A DNA stretch of 64,000 nucleotides from a bacterium. Its GTDB lineage: Bacteria > Acidobacteriota > Thermoanaerobaculia > Multivoradales > J023. Shown piece by piece: positions 1-8,043 of this stretch. Within the stretch, counting starts at the first letter, position 1, and every line of letters begins with the position of its first letter. The DNA lies in contig JAAELT010000473.1 of assembly GCA_024226315.1 (NCBI GenBank), forward strand, positions 1-64,000, read 5' to 3'. Both the position numbers and the translations under genes were made by a program. The notes under the pieces were generated by a model, which did no database searches, was not told the DNA's origin, and was given only the letters and a program-made list of their open reading frames with translations.

Positions 1-188
1 CACTGGCGCAGGCCGCCGACGCCGGCGTCACCGGCAAGGACGTGACTCCGTTCCTGCTGTCGAAGATGGAGTCGCTGACCGGCGGTGCGAGCCTGGAAGC
101 GAACAAGGCCTTGATCGTCGACAACGCGCGTGCCGGCGCGCGCCTCGCCGTCGAGCTGGCGCGATTGCGCGCCGACGCCGAGACCTGA
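1..188 (+). CDS. psuG: Pseudouridine-5'-phosphate glycosidase, C-terminal end (partial)
   Basis: The gene enters from the left edge; reading begins at base 3 and stops at TGA 186-188. The 61 visible codons carry GVTGKDVTPFLLSKMESLTGG followed by SLEAN and a helical tail. This matches the conserved C-terminal block of PsuG (GxxGKxxTPFLL, then LTGGxSLxxN). The family reversibly cleaves pseudouridine 5'-phosphate to uracil and ribose 5-phosphate in the cytoplasm. The catalytic part lies outside the window, so the call rests on the tail alone. A short GC hairpin follows five bases after the stop. Confidence 0.8.
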   Translation, partial: LAQAADAGVTGKDVTPFLLSKMESLTGGASLEANKALIVDNARAGARLAVELARLRADAET

Positions 189-192
189 CGGG

Positions 193-207
193 CCGGTCCC
201 CGACCGG
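193..207 (+). terminator. Hairpin just downstream of psuG
   Basis: CCGGTC and GACCGG pair around a CCC loop, five bases after the psuG stop. There is no T-run, so this is a weak candidate terminator or transcript-end stabiliser. Confidence 0.35.
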
Positions 208-248
208 GAGCCGGCGCGAGGCGATTCGGCATGAGCGGGGTTGATTTT

Positions 249-263
249 CACTGCCAGGCAGTG
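249..263. promoter_or_regulatory. Perfect 15-bp palindrome upstream of the TIR/STAND operon
   Basis: CACTGCC-A-GGCAGTG is perfectly symmetric about one base. It lies about 85 bases before the putative -35 box of the TIR operon. It could be an operator or a small hairpin; nothing in the window identifies a binding protein. Confidence 0.3.
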
Positions 264-348
264 ATGGGGTCGAGTCTGATTCCGACCCTGTCAGAGCCAT
301 GCTTGCGCAACGTCGGGCGGTATGCTAAATCTTCGAAGGGAAAACCAC

Positions 349-378
349 TTGACTGATCAGCACATCGAACTTTATCGA
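349..378 (+). promoter_or_regulatory. Candidate sigma-70 promoter of the TIR/STAND operon
   Basis: TTGACT at 349-354 is followed after 18 bases by TATCGA at 373-378. The -35 box is good and the -10 box weak. Transcription would start near 385, just before the AGGAGG and leader ORF. Confidence 0.35.
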
Positions 379-387
379 TAGGAGGAG

Positions 388-435
388 ATGCTCGCGAGGT
401 CTCCGGCCAGTAGATCTCGGACCAAGTCGCAATGA
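388..435 (+). CDS. 15-codon leader ORF overlapping the TIR gene start
   Basis: An ATG at 388 directly follows AGGAGGAG and opens a reading frame for MLARSPASRSRTKSQ, ending at TGA 433-435. That stop overlaps the ATG of the TIR gene (432-434) as ATGA. The TIR gene has no recognisable ribosome binding site of its own (the bases before it are accaagtcgca). The leader may therefore recruit ribosomes and hand them to the TIR gene by translational coupling. The spacing between AGGAGG and the leader ATG is only two bases, shorter than ideal, so real translation of the leader is uncertain. Confidence 0.35.
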   Translation: MLARSPASRSRTKSQ

Positions 436-1964
436 AGTTCGAGAACGATGTCTTCATCAGCTACGCCCACATCGACGATCAATCCCTGATCGAAGACAAG
501 AAGGGCTGGATCTCCAACCTGCACCGAGCCCTGGATATCCGGGTCGGGCAGCTGCTCGGCAAGCAGCCCAGGATCTGGCGCGACGCCAAGCTCGAGGGCA
601 ACGACTTCTTCGGCGACCAGCTGGTCGACCGCCTCGAGAAGGTCGGGCTGGTGGTTTCAGTGCTGTCGCCACGCTACACCCAGTCGGAGTGGTGCACGAA
701 AGAGGTCAAGGAGTTCTTTCGCGCGTCGGAGAAGAGCGGCGGCGCCCGCGTGGGCAACAAGTCGCGAGTGTTGAAGGTCATCAAGACGCCGGTGCCGCTG
801 GAGGAGCATCCGAGCGAGATCCAGGGCACCCTCGGCTACGAGTTCTTCACCACCGACCCGGCGAGCGGCCGGCCACAGGAGCTCGATCAGGGGCTGGGGT
901 CGGAAGAGGAGCGCAAGTACTGGGCCAAGCTCGACGACCTTGCCTACGACATCGCCGAGCTGCTCAAGGCTCTCGAAACCGCGGAGGGCGGCGGAGACGG
1001 CTCGGCGCCGGCAGCCAAAGACAAGGGCACGATCTACCTGGCGGAGGCCAGCTTCGACCTCAAGGAGCAGCGCGAGGAGGTCAAGCGCGACCTGCAGCGG
1101 CAAGGCTTCACCGTGCTGCCCGACAGCCAACCGCCATTCGTCGCCGCCGAGCTCGAGGAGTTCGTGCGCAAAGACCTGGAAGGCTGCCGGCTGTCGATCC
1201 ACATGATCGGCAAGAGCTACGGCCTGGTGCCGGACGGCGCCACCGAATCGATGGTCGCGATCCAGACCGAGCTGGCGATCAAGCGCGGGCTGGACGACAA
1301 GGACTTCATCCAGCTGGTCTGGCTACCGCCAGGTCAGGAGGTCGACGACGAACGGCAGAGAGAGTTCATCGAGCGTCTGCAGACCGACTCCCGAATCCAC
1401 GAGGGCGGCGATCTGCTGGAGGTGCCGCTGGTCGATTTCCAGACCGTCATGTACCGCAAGCTCGAGCCGGAGGAAGCCGAAGAAGAGGCAGAGGAAGAAG
1501 AGCACGACGACACCGTCAGCGCCGGCCTGGACGACGACGACCTGACCCGGATCTACCTGATCTGCGATCAGCGTGACGTCGACTCGACGCTCGACCTGGA
1601 AGACCTGCTCTTCGATCGTGGCTTCGAGGTGATCGTGCCGATCTTCGACGAAGACGAGACCCAGGCGCGCCTGGATCACGAGGAGAACCTGCGTGAGTGC
1701 GACGCGGCGCTGTTCTACTACGGCGAGGGCAACGAGATGTGGCTGAGGCGCAAGCAGCGCGAGCTCCAGAAGATCTTCGGCCTGGGGCGCAAGAAACCGA
1801 TCCTGGCGCGGGCGATCTACGTGGCACCGCCCGACAACCCGCGCAAGAAGCGGCTGCGGACACGTGAGGCGATGGTCATCCAGGGCGGTGGGGACTTCGA
1901 TCCGCAGACTCTGGAACCGTTTGTCGAAGCGATCGAGCAAGCGCGCGAAAAGGCGGCCAGCTGA
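432..1964 (+). CDS. TIR protein with two further TIR/DUF4062-like domains
   Basis: A 510-residue cytoplasmic protein. Residues 1 to about 170 form a TIR domain: DVFISYAHIDD opens strand A and SEWCTKEVKEFF carries the WCxxE motif, whose Glu91 is the position used catalytically by TIR NADases. Residues about 197-345 (KGTIYLAEASFD, then RLSIHMIGKSYG) look like a DUF4062/TIR-like fold of the kind that opens with FLAS or YLAE. After a very acidic linker (about 350-370), residues about 372-505 form a third Rossmann-like unit (RIYLICDQRDVD, later AALFYYGEG) resembling a degenerate TIR. There is no signal peptide. The gene overlaps the nSTAND-WD40 gene by one base, so the two are almost certainly co-expressed. 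I infer an effector whose activity is gated by the ATPase partner; NAD cleavage is untested. Confidence 0.85.
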   Translation: MKFENDVFISYAHIDDQSLIEDKKGWISNLHRALDIRVGQLLGKQPRIWRDAKLEGNDFFGDQLVDRLEKVGLVVSVLSPRYTQSEWCTKEVKEFFRASEKSGGARVGNKSRVLKVIKTPVPLEEHPSEIQGTLGYEFFTTDPASGRPQELDQGLGSEEERKYWAKLDDLAYDIAELLKALETAEGGGDGSAPAAKDKGTIYLAEASFDLKEQREEVKRDLQRQGFTVLPDSQPPFVAAELEEFVRKDLEGCRLSIHMIGKSYGLVPDGATESMVAIQTELAIKRGLDDKDFIQLVWLPPGQEVDDERQREFIERLQTDSRIHEGGDLLEVPLVDFQTVMYRKLEPEEAEEEAEEEEHDDTVSAGLDDDDLTRIYLICDQRDVDSTLDLEDLLFDRGFEVIVPIFDEDETQARLDHEENLRECDAALFYYGEGNEMWLRRKQRELQKIFGLGRKKPILARAIYVAPPDNPRKKRLRTREAMVIQGGGDFDPQTLEPFVEAIEQAREKAAS

Positions 1965-4900
1965 TGAACGGCTACGAGTCCTTCAATCCGTTCCCGGGTC
2001 TGCGCAGCTTCGAGCCCGACGAGGACCACCTGTTCTTCGGCCGCGAGAAGCAGATCGACGACCTGCTCCGGCGGTTGCGCAAGAGCCGCTTCCTGTCGGT
2101 GGTGGGCACCTCCGGCAGCGGCAAGTCGTCGGTCATCCGTTCGGGGATGATCCCGGCGCTCTACAGCGGCATGATGACCCGCGCCGGCTCGAGCTGGCGG
2201 ATCGCCGTCATGCGGCCCGGCGACGATCCCATCGGCAACCTTGCCGACGTGCTCAACGACTATGACGTCCTGGGCCCGGAAGACGCTGGTCTGGCGCCGA
2301 TGAACCGCTCGATCCTCGAGACCACTCTGCGCGCCAGCGCCGTCGGCCTGACGGACGCCGTGCGCCAGGCGCGGATCCCCGAGCACGACAACGTGCTGGT
2401 GGTGGTCGATCAGTTCGAGGAGCTTTTCCGGTTCAAGCAGAACCTCAGGGTCCAGAGCTCGCGGCGCGATGCCCTGACCTTCGTCAAGTTGCTGCTCGAG
2501 GCTGGCAAGGCCGCGGAAGTCGCCGTCTACGTGGTGATCACCATGCGCTCGGACTTCATCGGCAACTGCATGGATTTTCCCAACCTTCCCGAGGCGGTCA
2601 ACGACGGCCAGTACCTGATCCCACGCATGACCCGCGACGAGCTGCGTATGGCGATCAGTGGTCCGGCGGCAGTCGCTGGCGGCGAGATGTCGCCGCGACT
2701 GGTTCGCACGCTGCTCAACGAGGTCGGCGACAATCCCGACCAGCTGCCGATCCTCCAGCATGCCTTGATGCGCACCTGGAATTACTGGCAAGACCATCAC
2801 TCCGACGGCGAGGCGGTCGACCTCGAGCACTACGAGGCGATCGGCACCATGAAGGAGGCGCTGTCGCGTCACGCCGAGGAAGCCTACGGCGAGCTCGAGT
2901 CGAGCCACGAGCAGGACATCGCCGAGAAGCTGTTCAAGGCTTTGACCGACAAGGGCCCTCACACTCGCGGCGTGCGCCGGCCGTGCCGGTTGGAAGAAGT
3001 CTGTGAGCAGGTCGGTGCCGAGTCCGCCGAGGTCGTGGCGGTCGCCGATCGTTTTCGCAAGGCGGGGCGCTCGTTCATCGTGCCGCCTGACGAGGTGGAG
3101 CTCGACAGCTCGTCGGTGCTCGATATCTCGCACGAGAGTCTGATGCGGGTCTGGGGCCGCCTGATCGAGTGGCTCGAGGAAGAAGGGCGCTCGGCCCAGC
3201 TCTACCGGCGGCTGTCGCGCGCGGCGGCACGCTACGAAGCGAGCGAGGGCGGGTTGTGGGGTGAGGAGGAGCTCGCCCTGGCCCTGCCCTGGCGCGAGAA
3301 GAATCATCCGACGGAGGCCTGGGCGCAGCGCTACGACGCCCACTTCGAGCGCTCGATGGACTTCCTCGACGCCAGCAAGCAGGCGCGGGACGACGCCATC
3401 GCCGCGCGCGAGTACCGGCGGCAGCGCCGGCTCCGCCTGGCGCGGCAGATGAACTGGGCGGCGGGGATCGTCGCGGTGATGGTGTTGTTCTTCGCCTTCA
3501 AGATGTGGCGCCTGTCGCTGGCGGCGGAGACCCAAAGCGAGATCGTCCTGGCTCAGAAGGCCTACGCCGAGCAACAGCAGCTGAAAGCCGAGCAGAAGGA
3601 GCTTGAGGCCGAGCGTCAGCGGGAGAGAGCAGAAGAGCTCCGCGAGCTCGCTCTCGACGAGCGGGCCGAGGCCCAAGAACAACGAACAAGGGCCGAGGAG
3701 AGTCAGCGCATCGCGCAGGTCCAGCGCCGGCGGGCTCTCGAGAAGGAACGCCAGGCCCTGGCCAGCGCCGAGGAGGCGCAGCACGCCCGCGAGCAGGCCG
3801 AGGCCCTGCGTGTCGAGGCCGAGACCCAGCGCGAGCTTGCGCTGCGCGAGAAGGCGCAAGCGGACGACGCCCGTGCCAGTGCCGAGAAGGCGCAGGCCGA
3901 GGCACAGCGCCTGAGGCGCCTGGCGCAGTTCCGCGAGGTGGTCTTTCAGACGCTGCAATCCGGCAGCCGGAACGAGGAGGTGGGAGCGCTGGTCTCGGTC
4001 CAGGCCCTGCGTTTCTACCGGCAGCTCGGCAGCCAGGAGGAAGACCCTCACGTGTTCGATGTGTTGCGCCACAACGCCCAGCGACTGGGTTCGAAGCGCT
4101 GGGACGTGATCGGCGCGCTCCGCGGGCCGGTGCGGACTGTCGCGGTCTCGGGCGACGGCTCGTGGCTGGCCGCCGGCGGTGACGATCCGAAGGCGCGTCT
4201 GTTTCATCTCGACTCGGCGGCCGAGCCGCTGTCCCTGCGAGCGAGCAAAGACGGGGTCCGAGCCGTGGCCTTCGACTCCGCGGGCCAGAAGCTGGCCAGT
4301 GGTCTGGGCGACGGCTCGATCCGGGTCTACGATCTCCAGCAGCGCAAGCCCACCAGCCGCGTGCTCGAGGGGCATGCGGGCGCGGTCGAGGCGCTCGCCG
4401 CCCGCCGTGACTCGGCCGTCCTGGCGTCCGGCGGTGTCGACGGCGATGTGCGGCTCTGGAATCTCGAGCAGCTCACCAGCGTCGACGTCTCGCCGGTCGG
4501 TTCGGCGATCCGCTCGCTGGCGTTCCGCGGCGCGAGCCCCACCCTGGCGGTGGGCGCCGAGGACGGCCTATGGTTGATCGAGACAGGCGAAGAGAGCTCC
4601 GAGCCTCGGATTCTGGGCGAGGCGGTCGACGTGCGCGCCGTCGCCTTCAGCGCCGACGGCCGCTACCTGGCCGCGGGCCACGCCGCCGGCGGCATCGCCA
4701 TCTGGGACCTGGAGTCGCCGGACGTCGAGCCGACCCGGTTCGATGCCCGCGGCGGCGGCGTGAGCTCGGTGAGCTTCGGCCCGGCCGGGATGAGGCTGGC
4801 CTCCGGGCACGAAGACGGCAATGCCCGCCTCTGGGACGTGTCGAACCCCGACCTCGAGCCGCTGCTGTACGCCCACGGGGCGGACGTTTCGGCGGTGGCG

Positions 4901-5095
4901 TTCGACCATGACGGCATGGCCGTGGTCACCGCCAGCGCCGACCGCACCGTCACCCTCTGGCCGACCCAGGCCGCGCAGCTCGCCGACGAGATCTGCAGCC
5001 TGGTATCGCGCAACCTGACGCGCGCCGAGTGGCACGAGCTGCTGCCCGAGGGCAGCGAGTACGAAGCGACCTGCCCGGGCCTGACTTCGGGCTAG
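1964..5095 (+). CDS. Membrane-anchored nSTAND ATPase with coiled coil and WD40 repeats
   Basis: 1,043 residues. The opening NPFPGLRSFEPDEDHLFFGR is the hallmark of the nSTAND1 family. Walker A is GTSGSGKSS (48-56); Walker B is VLVVVDQFEELF (about 143-155). A single hydrophobic helix follows (about 497-517, GIVAVMVLFFAFKMW). Next comes a long Glu/Ala/Arg/Gln-rich coiled coil (about 520-650), then WD40 repeats (about 700-1015) with recurring LASG, VRLWN and ARLWDV signatures. STAND ATPases use a C-terminal repeat sensor to control nucleotide-driven oligomerisation. With one membrane helix, the ATPase and WD40 parts would lie on opposite faces unless the hydrophobic segment is not inserted. The gene starts at the ATG inside the TIR gene's stop (TGATG), and a strong hairpin follows it. 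Confidence 0.87.
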   Translation: MNGYESFNPFPGLRSFEPDEDHLFFGREKQIDDLLRRLRKSRFLSVVGTSGSGKSSVIRSGMIPALYSGMMTRAGSSWRIAVMRPGDDPIGNLADVLNDYDVLGPEDAGLAPMNRSILETTLRASAVGLTDAVRQARIPEHDNVLVVVDQFEELFRFKQNLRVQSSRRDALTFVKLLLEAGKAAEVAVYVVITMRSDFIGNCMDFPNLPEAVNDGQYLIPRMTRDELRMAISGPAAVAGGEMSPRLVRTLLNEVGDNPDQLPILQHALMRTWNYWQDHHSDGEAVDLEHYEAIGTMKEALSRHAEEAYGELESSHEQDIAEKLFKALTDKGPHTRGVRRPCRLEEVCEQVGAESAEVVAVADRFRKAGRSFIVPPDEVELDSSSVLDISHESLMRVWGRLIEWLEEEGRSAQLYRRLSRAAARYEASEGGLWGEEELALALPWREKNHPTEAWAQRYDAHFERSMDFLDASKQARDDAIAAREYRRQRRLRLARQMNWAAGIVAVMVLFFAFKMWRLSLAAETQSEIVLAQKAYAEQQQLKAEQKELEAERQRERAEELRELALDERAEAQEQRTRAEESQRIAQVQRRRALEKERQALASAEEAQHAREQAEALRVEAETQRELALREKAQADDARASAEKAQAEAQRLRRLAQFREVVFQTLQSGSRNEEVGALVSVQALRFYRQLGSQEEDPHVFDVLRHNAQRLGSKRWDVIGALRGPVRTVAVSGDGSWLAAGGDDPKARLFHLDSAAEPLSLRASKDGVRAVAFDSAGQKLASGLGDGSIRVYDLQQRKPTSRVLEGHAGAVEALAARRDSAVLASGGVDGDVRLWNLEQLTSVDVSPVGSAIRSLAFRGASPTLAVGAEDGLWLIETGEESSEPRILGEAVDVRAVAFSADGRYLAAGHAAGGIAIWDLESPDVEPTRFDARGGGVSSVSFGPAGMRLASGHEDGNARLWDVSNPDLEPLLYAHGADVSAVAFDHDGMAVVTASADRTVTLWPTQAAQLADEICSLVSRNLTRAEWHELLPEGSEYEATCPGLTSG

Positions 5096-5096
5096 G

Positions 5097-5129
5097 CCAA
5101 GACCCTCCGCCGAAGGCGGAGGGTCTTGG
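5097..5129. terminator. Perfect 15-bp stem bidirectional terminator
   Basis: CCAAGACCCTCCGCC and GGCGGAGGGTCTTGG pair perfectly around GAA. The hairpin sits between the stop of the STAND gene and the convergent stop of the glycosyltransferase, so it can serve both. It has no long T-run. Confidence 0.75.
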
Positions 5130-5133
5130 GGCG

Positions 5134-6225
5134 CTAGCTGAAACCCTGGAGGATGGCGGCGGCGATGGCGTCGCCGCCGCCGGGTGGGCTCGCCGGGTCG
5201 CGAGGCAAGTCGAGCAGCGCCTCGATCTCTCCCAGCCAACGCCACGAGACGAAGGCCTCGGCGCCGATCCGCCGGCAGGGGAGGTGCCGCTGCACCCAGG
5301 CCTCGACCGGCGGCGACTCCGGAAACGACGGCCGTGGAACGTAGCCGAAGGGCAACCCGGCAGAATCGACCTCCGCCACCGTGCTGTAGCCGAGCTTGCC
5401 GATCACAGCGTCCGATGCGTGCACGAGATCGGGATGGTAGAAGTCCGAGTGGTGGGGAAGCAGCACCGCCCGGCCGAGGACCCGCGCCTCGGGCACACTG
5501 CCGGGGATTACCAGCCACAGGTCTCGCGAGCCGAGACCGGCCAGCCTGTCCTCGAGCCCGCGGTACGTCCACTCGACGCCGCCCATCGTGACCATCACCA
5601 GCGGGGCGTCGTCGGGGACGCCCAATCGTTCACGAGTGACCCGGCGGCCGATGCGTGGCCGGCGACTCACCGGCGGCACGCTCAGGGCGCCGGGTACGGC
5701 GTCACAGATCGGCTCAGCCTGGATCCGCCGGCCGGCGCCGTCGAAGATCTCCGCGAGGTACTCGGCGATCGGCCGCAGCCTCGGCTCGGCGCCTGAATAG
5801 GCGCGGTAAATCCAGTCCCAGGTGAAGTTCTCGATCAGAATCGACGGCAGGCTGGCGCGCCGCGCGACCTCGAGGCCGATCGGCGAGACGTCGCAGATCA
5901 CCAGGCGGCAGCCGGCTCCAGTGACGGTGGCCGCCAGCGCGTCGATCCCGGGGCGATCGAACGGGATCCAATCACTCAATCGACGGACGCTCTCCTCGAG
6001 ATCCTCTTCGAGCGAGCTTCGCTGCACCAGGCCGAGATCAGTGACCGCCTCGTGGTAGGCCACCGGCCGCTCCAGGGAATGCTCGAAGAACCAGGCGGGC
6101 GTCTGGGTGAACAGCTCGAATCGGATGTCCGGCCGTCGCCTCCAGACAGCCTCGATCACCGCGCAGGCGCGCGCCGCGTGGCCGAAACCGTGAGACGAGA
6201 CGAAGTAGGCGACGCGGGGAGCCAT
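5134..6225 (-). CDS. Glycosyltransferase of the MGT/GT28-like fold
   Basis: 363 residues from ATG at 6225. The N-terminus VAYFVSSHGFGHAARA is the GHGFGHAxR nucleotide-sugar transferase motif also seen in the N-terminal half of plant arabinokinases and in GT1/GT28-type enzymes. The C-terminal half has VMVTMGGVEW and a DAVIGKLGYSTVAEVDSAG block, which corresponds to the donor-binding GxGGxxTxxE region. The acceptor and donor cannot be told from sequence. The gene follows the ctaA-like gene by eight bases on the same strand, so they probably share a transcript, although the functions have no obvious link. I rejected longer upstream starts because they run through ctaA in another frame. Confidence 0.7.
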   Translation of the reverse strand: MAPRVAYFVSSHGFGHAARACAVIEAVWRRRPDIRFELFTQTPAWFFEHSLERPVAYHEAVTDLGLVQRSSLEEDLEESVRRLSDWIPFDRPGIDALAATVTGAGCRLVICDVSPIGLEVARRASLPSILIENFTWDWIYRAYSGAEPRLRPIAEYLAEIFDGAGRRIQAEPICDAVPGALSVPPVSRRPRIGRRVTRERLGVPDDAPLVMVTMGGVEWTYRGLEDRLAGLGSRDLWLVIPGSVPEARVLGRAVLLPHHSDFYHPDLVHASDAVIGKLGYSTVAEVDSAGLPFGYVPRPSFPESPPVEAWVQRHLPCRRIGAEAFVSWRWLGEIEALLDLPRDPASPPGGGDAIAAAILQGFS

Positions 6226-6233
6226 GACGGCCC

Positions 6234-7169
6234 CTAGCTCACCGCCTCGGTCGTCGCCGGGTCGGGTCGTGCCAGGCTGGCGGCGCTGGTCAACACCAGG
6301 AGGATCCACAGCACATCGCCGAGCAACAGGTGCACGAGCTGCATCCACACCGGCGCCAGCAACACGATGTTCAGTGCGCCGACCGTGAGCTGGACGAAGA
6401 CCATCAGATTCAGCAGGTTGGCGAAGCGCTTGGCCGGTTGGGCACGCCGGTCCTGACGCACCTTGCCGATGTAGTAGAGCAGCAGCAGGCTGACGATGAC
6501 CGCGATCAGCGGATGCGAGACTCGCAGCTGGATCAGCAGGTGCGAGGTTGGAGATAGATCCTGGCGCACCGCCTCGGCCAGCGAGGACGCCGGGAACAAC
6601 GTGTCGCCGAGCGCCGCGATGGCGCCGCTGATGCCGACCAGCAAGGCACCGCCGAGGGCGACGACCGCCAGTCGTAGACGCCGGCCCTGGCCGGCGAGCT
6701 GGACCGGCGCCCCGCCGTCGGCCCAGTAGGCGGTCAAGGTCAGGGCAGCGAGCAGCAGGAAGGTGTTGCCCAGGTGGACGCCCATGAACATGGCGCGCGC
6801 CATCGATTCGTTGTCGGCCACCAGCTCGAACAGCACCAGGCCGGCGCCGACCGCGGCCTCGCCGAGCATGAAGAGCATCGACAGGGCGGCGCCCCGTCTC
6901 ACCGGGTGACCAGGAGCATAGGCGCGCCACGCCCAGACCAGCATCGCGACCACCATCAACAGCACGATGCCGCTGGTCAGGCGGTGGGTGTACTCGATCA
7001 GTGTTTCAATCGACGGCGCGCGGGGGATGATCTCGCCGTTGCAGGTCGGCCAGTTGCTGCCGCAGCCGGCACCCGAGCCGGTGGCGCGCACGTAGGCACC
7101 CCACAGGATCACCGCCAGGGTGGCGGCGAGCACGGTCCAGGCGTAGGAGGTGAAGCGGTCGCGACTCAT
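6234..7169 (-). CDS. ctaA: COX15/CtaA-family heme A synthase-like membrane protein
   Basis: 311 residues with about eight hydrophobic helices. The start MSRDRFTSYAWTVLAATLAVILWGAYVRA leads into the family signature VRATGSGAGCGSNWPTCNGEI, and the four heme-ligand-type histidines sit in EYTHRL, GVHLGN, RVSHPL and QLVHLL. The family oxidises heme O to heme A for cytochrome c oxidase in the inner membrane. No ctaB or oxidase genes are nearby. The gene is divergent from the potassium channel, with 75 bases between. Confidence 0.8.
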   Translation of the reverse strand: MSRDRFTSYAWTVLAATLAVILWGAYVRATGSGAGCGSNWPTCNGEIIPRAPSIETLIEYTHRLTSGIVLLMVVAMLVWAWRAYAPGHPVRRGAALSMLFMLGEAAVGAGLVLFELVADNESMARAMFMGVHLGNTFLLLAALTLTAYWADGGAPVQLAGQGRRLRLAVVALGGALLVGISGAIAALGDTLFPASSLAEAVRQDLSPTSHLLIQLRVSHPLIAVIVSLLLLYYIGKVRQDRRAQPAKRFANLLNLMVFVQLTVGALNIVLLAPVWMQLVHLLLGDVLWILLVLTSAASLARPDPATTEAVS

Positions 7170-7244
7170 GGCCGCCGGGACTCTACGCGATGCCTCCTGA
7201 GGGGGGCAAGCGAAGGGCCGTGGTCTGGTAGCCTCCGAGGGAAG

Positions 7245-7940
7245 ATGAAACTCCGAAGAGTGTTTTCTCCGCCCAGCTACGGCTTCAGCGGCCTCCTGGC
7301 CACCTTGGTGGTATTCCTGTTTCTCCTCTGGCCAGCCGTCGGGGGCGTCCCCGGTCTGCGGCGAGTGATGCTGATCGCCTTCACGGCGGTCTTCCTGGCC
7401 GCCGTGTACGCCATCAGCAATGAGCGCCGACTGCTCAGTTGGACGCTGGCTCTGGGCGCTCTCGGCCTGGTGTCGACCTGGCTGAGTCACTTCATCCCAG
7501 AGGCGGGTCTCGGCCTGGCGAAGTCGGTGCTGACCACGGCCTTTCTCGGTTACATCGGCCTCGTCATCCTGCGGGAGGTGCTGGCGGACGGCGAGGTGAC
7601 GCGTGAGCGGATCCTCGGCTCGATCTGTGTCTACCTGTTGATCGGCCTCTGTTGGTCGGCGATCTACGACATCCTCTACACTCTGGACGCGGGCGCGTTT
7701 CGTTTCCCTGCGGGTAGCGAGCCGAGCGCGCTGGCGGCACCCGACGGCCATTTCGAGCTCGTCTACTACAGCTTCGTGACCTTGACCACTCTCGGCTACG
7801 GAGACATCACGCCCGTCTCCTCGGTGGCCCGCGGGCTGACCACACTCGAGGCGGTCACCGGCCAGCTCTACATCGCCGTGTTGGTAGCGCGCCTGGTCGG
7901 CCTGTACGTCGCCCACTCGATGAGCGGAGCTCAGAAGTGA
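7245..7940 (+). CDS. Two-pore-type potassium channel protein
   Basis: 231 residues from ATG at 7245, preceded by a GAGGGA ribosome binding site. There are about six hydrophobic segments. The C-terminal pore has YYSFVTLTTLGYGDITP, which contains the potassium selectivity filter TTLGYGD. The loop before it (about 155-170) is the pore helix and the last helix is the inner pore helix. No cytoplasmic RCK/TrkA domain follows, so the channel is a bare membrane module. This is the Ion_trans_2 type, likely assembling as a tetramer. I see no nearby partner gene. Confidence 0.85.
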   Translation: MKLRRVFSPPSYGFSGLLATLVVFLFLLWPAVGGVPGLRRVMLIAFTAVFLAAVYAISNERRLLSWTLALGALGLVSTWLSHFIPEAGLGLAKSVLTTAFLGYIGLVILREVLADGEVTRERILGSICVYLLIGLCWSAIYDILYTLDAGAFRFPAGSEPSALAAPDGHFELVYYSFVTLTTLGYGDITPVSSVARGLTTLEAVTGQLYIAVLVARLVGLYVAHSMSGAQK

Positions 7941-8043
7941 CTCTGGGGACCCGGAGGCCGGCCCGGAACATGGTATGTTCTGATTTGGCTTTTTCGACCC
8001 TGAACCGATCACCGAGCTCTCTTTCCAGAACCCGAGTCGAGCG

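Noticed and set aside
1817..4375. An 852-codon minus-strand frame opposite the STAND gene
   Set aside because: Shadow of the nSTAND-WD40 gene; rich in Leu, Arg and His without motifs.
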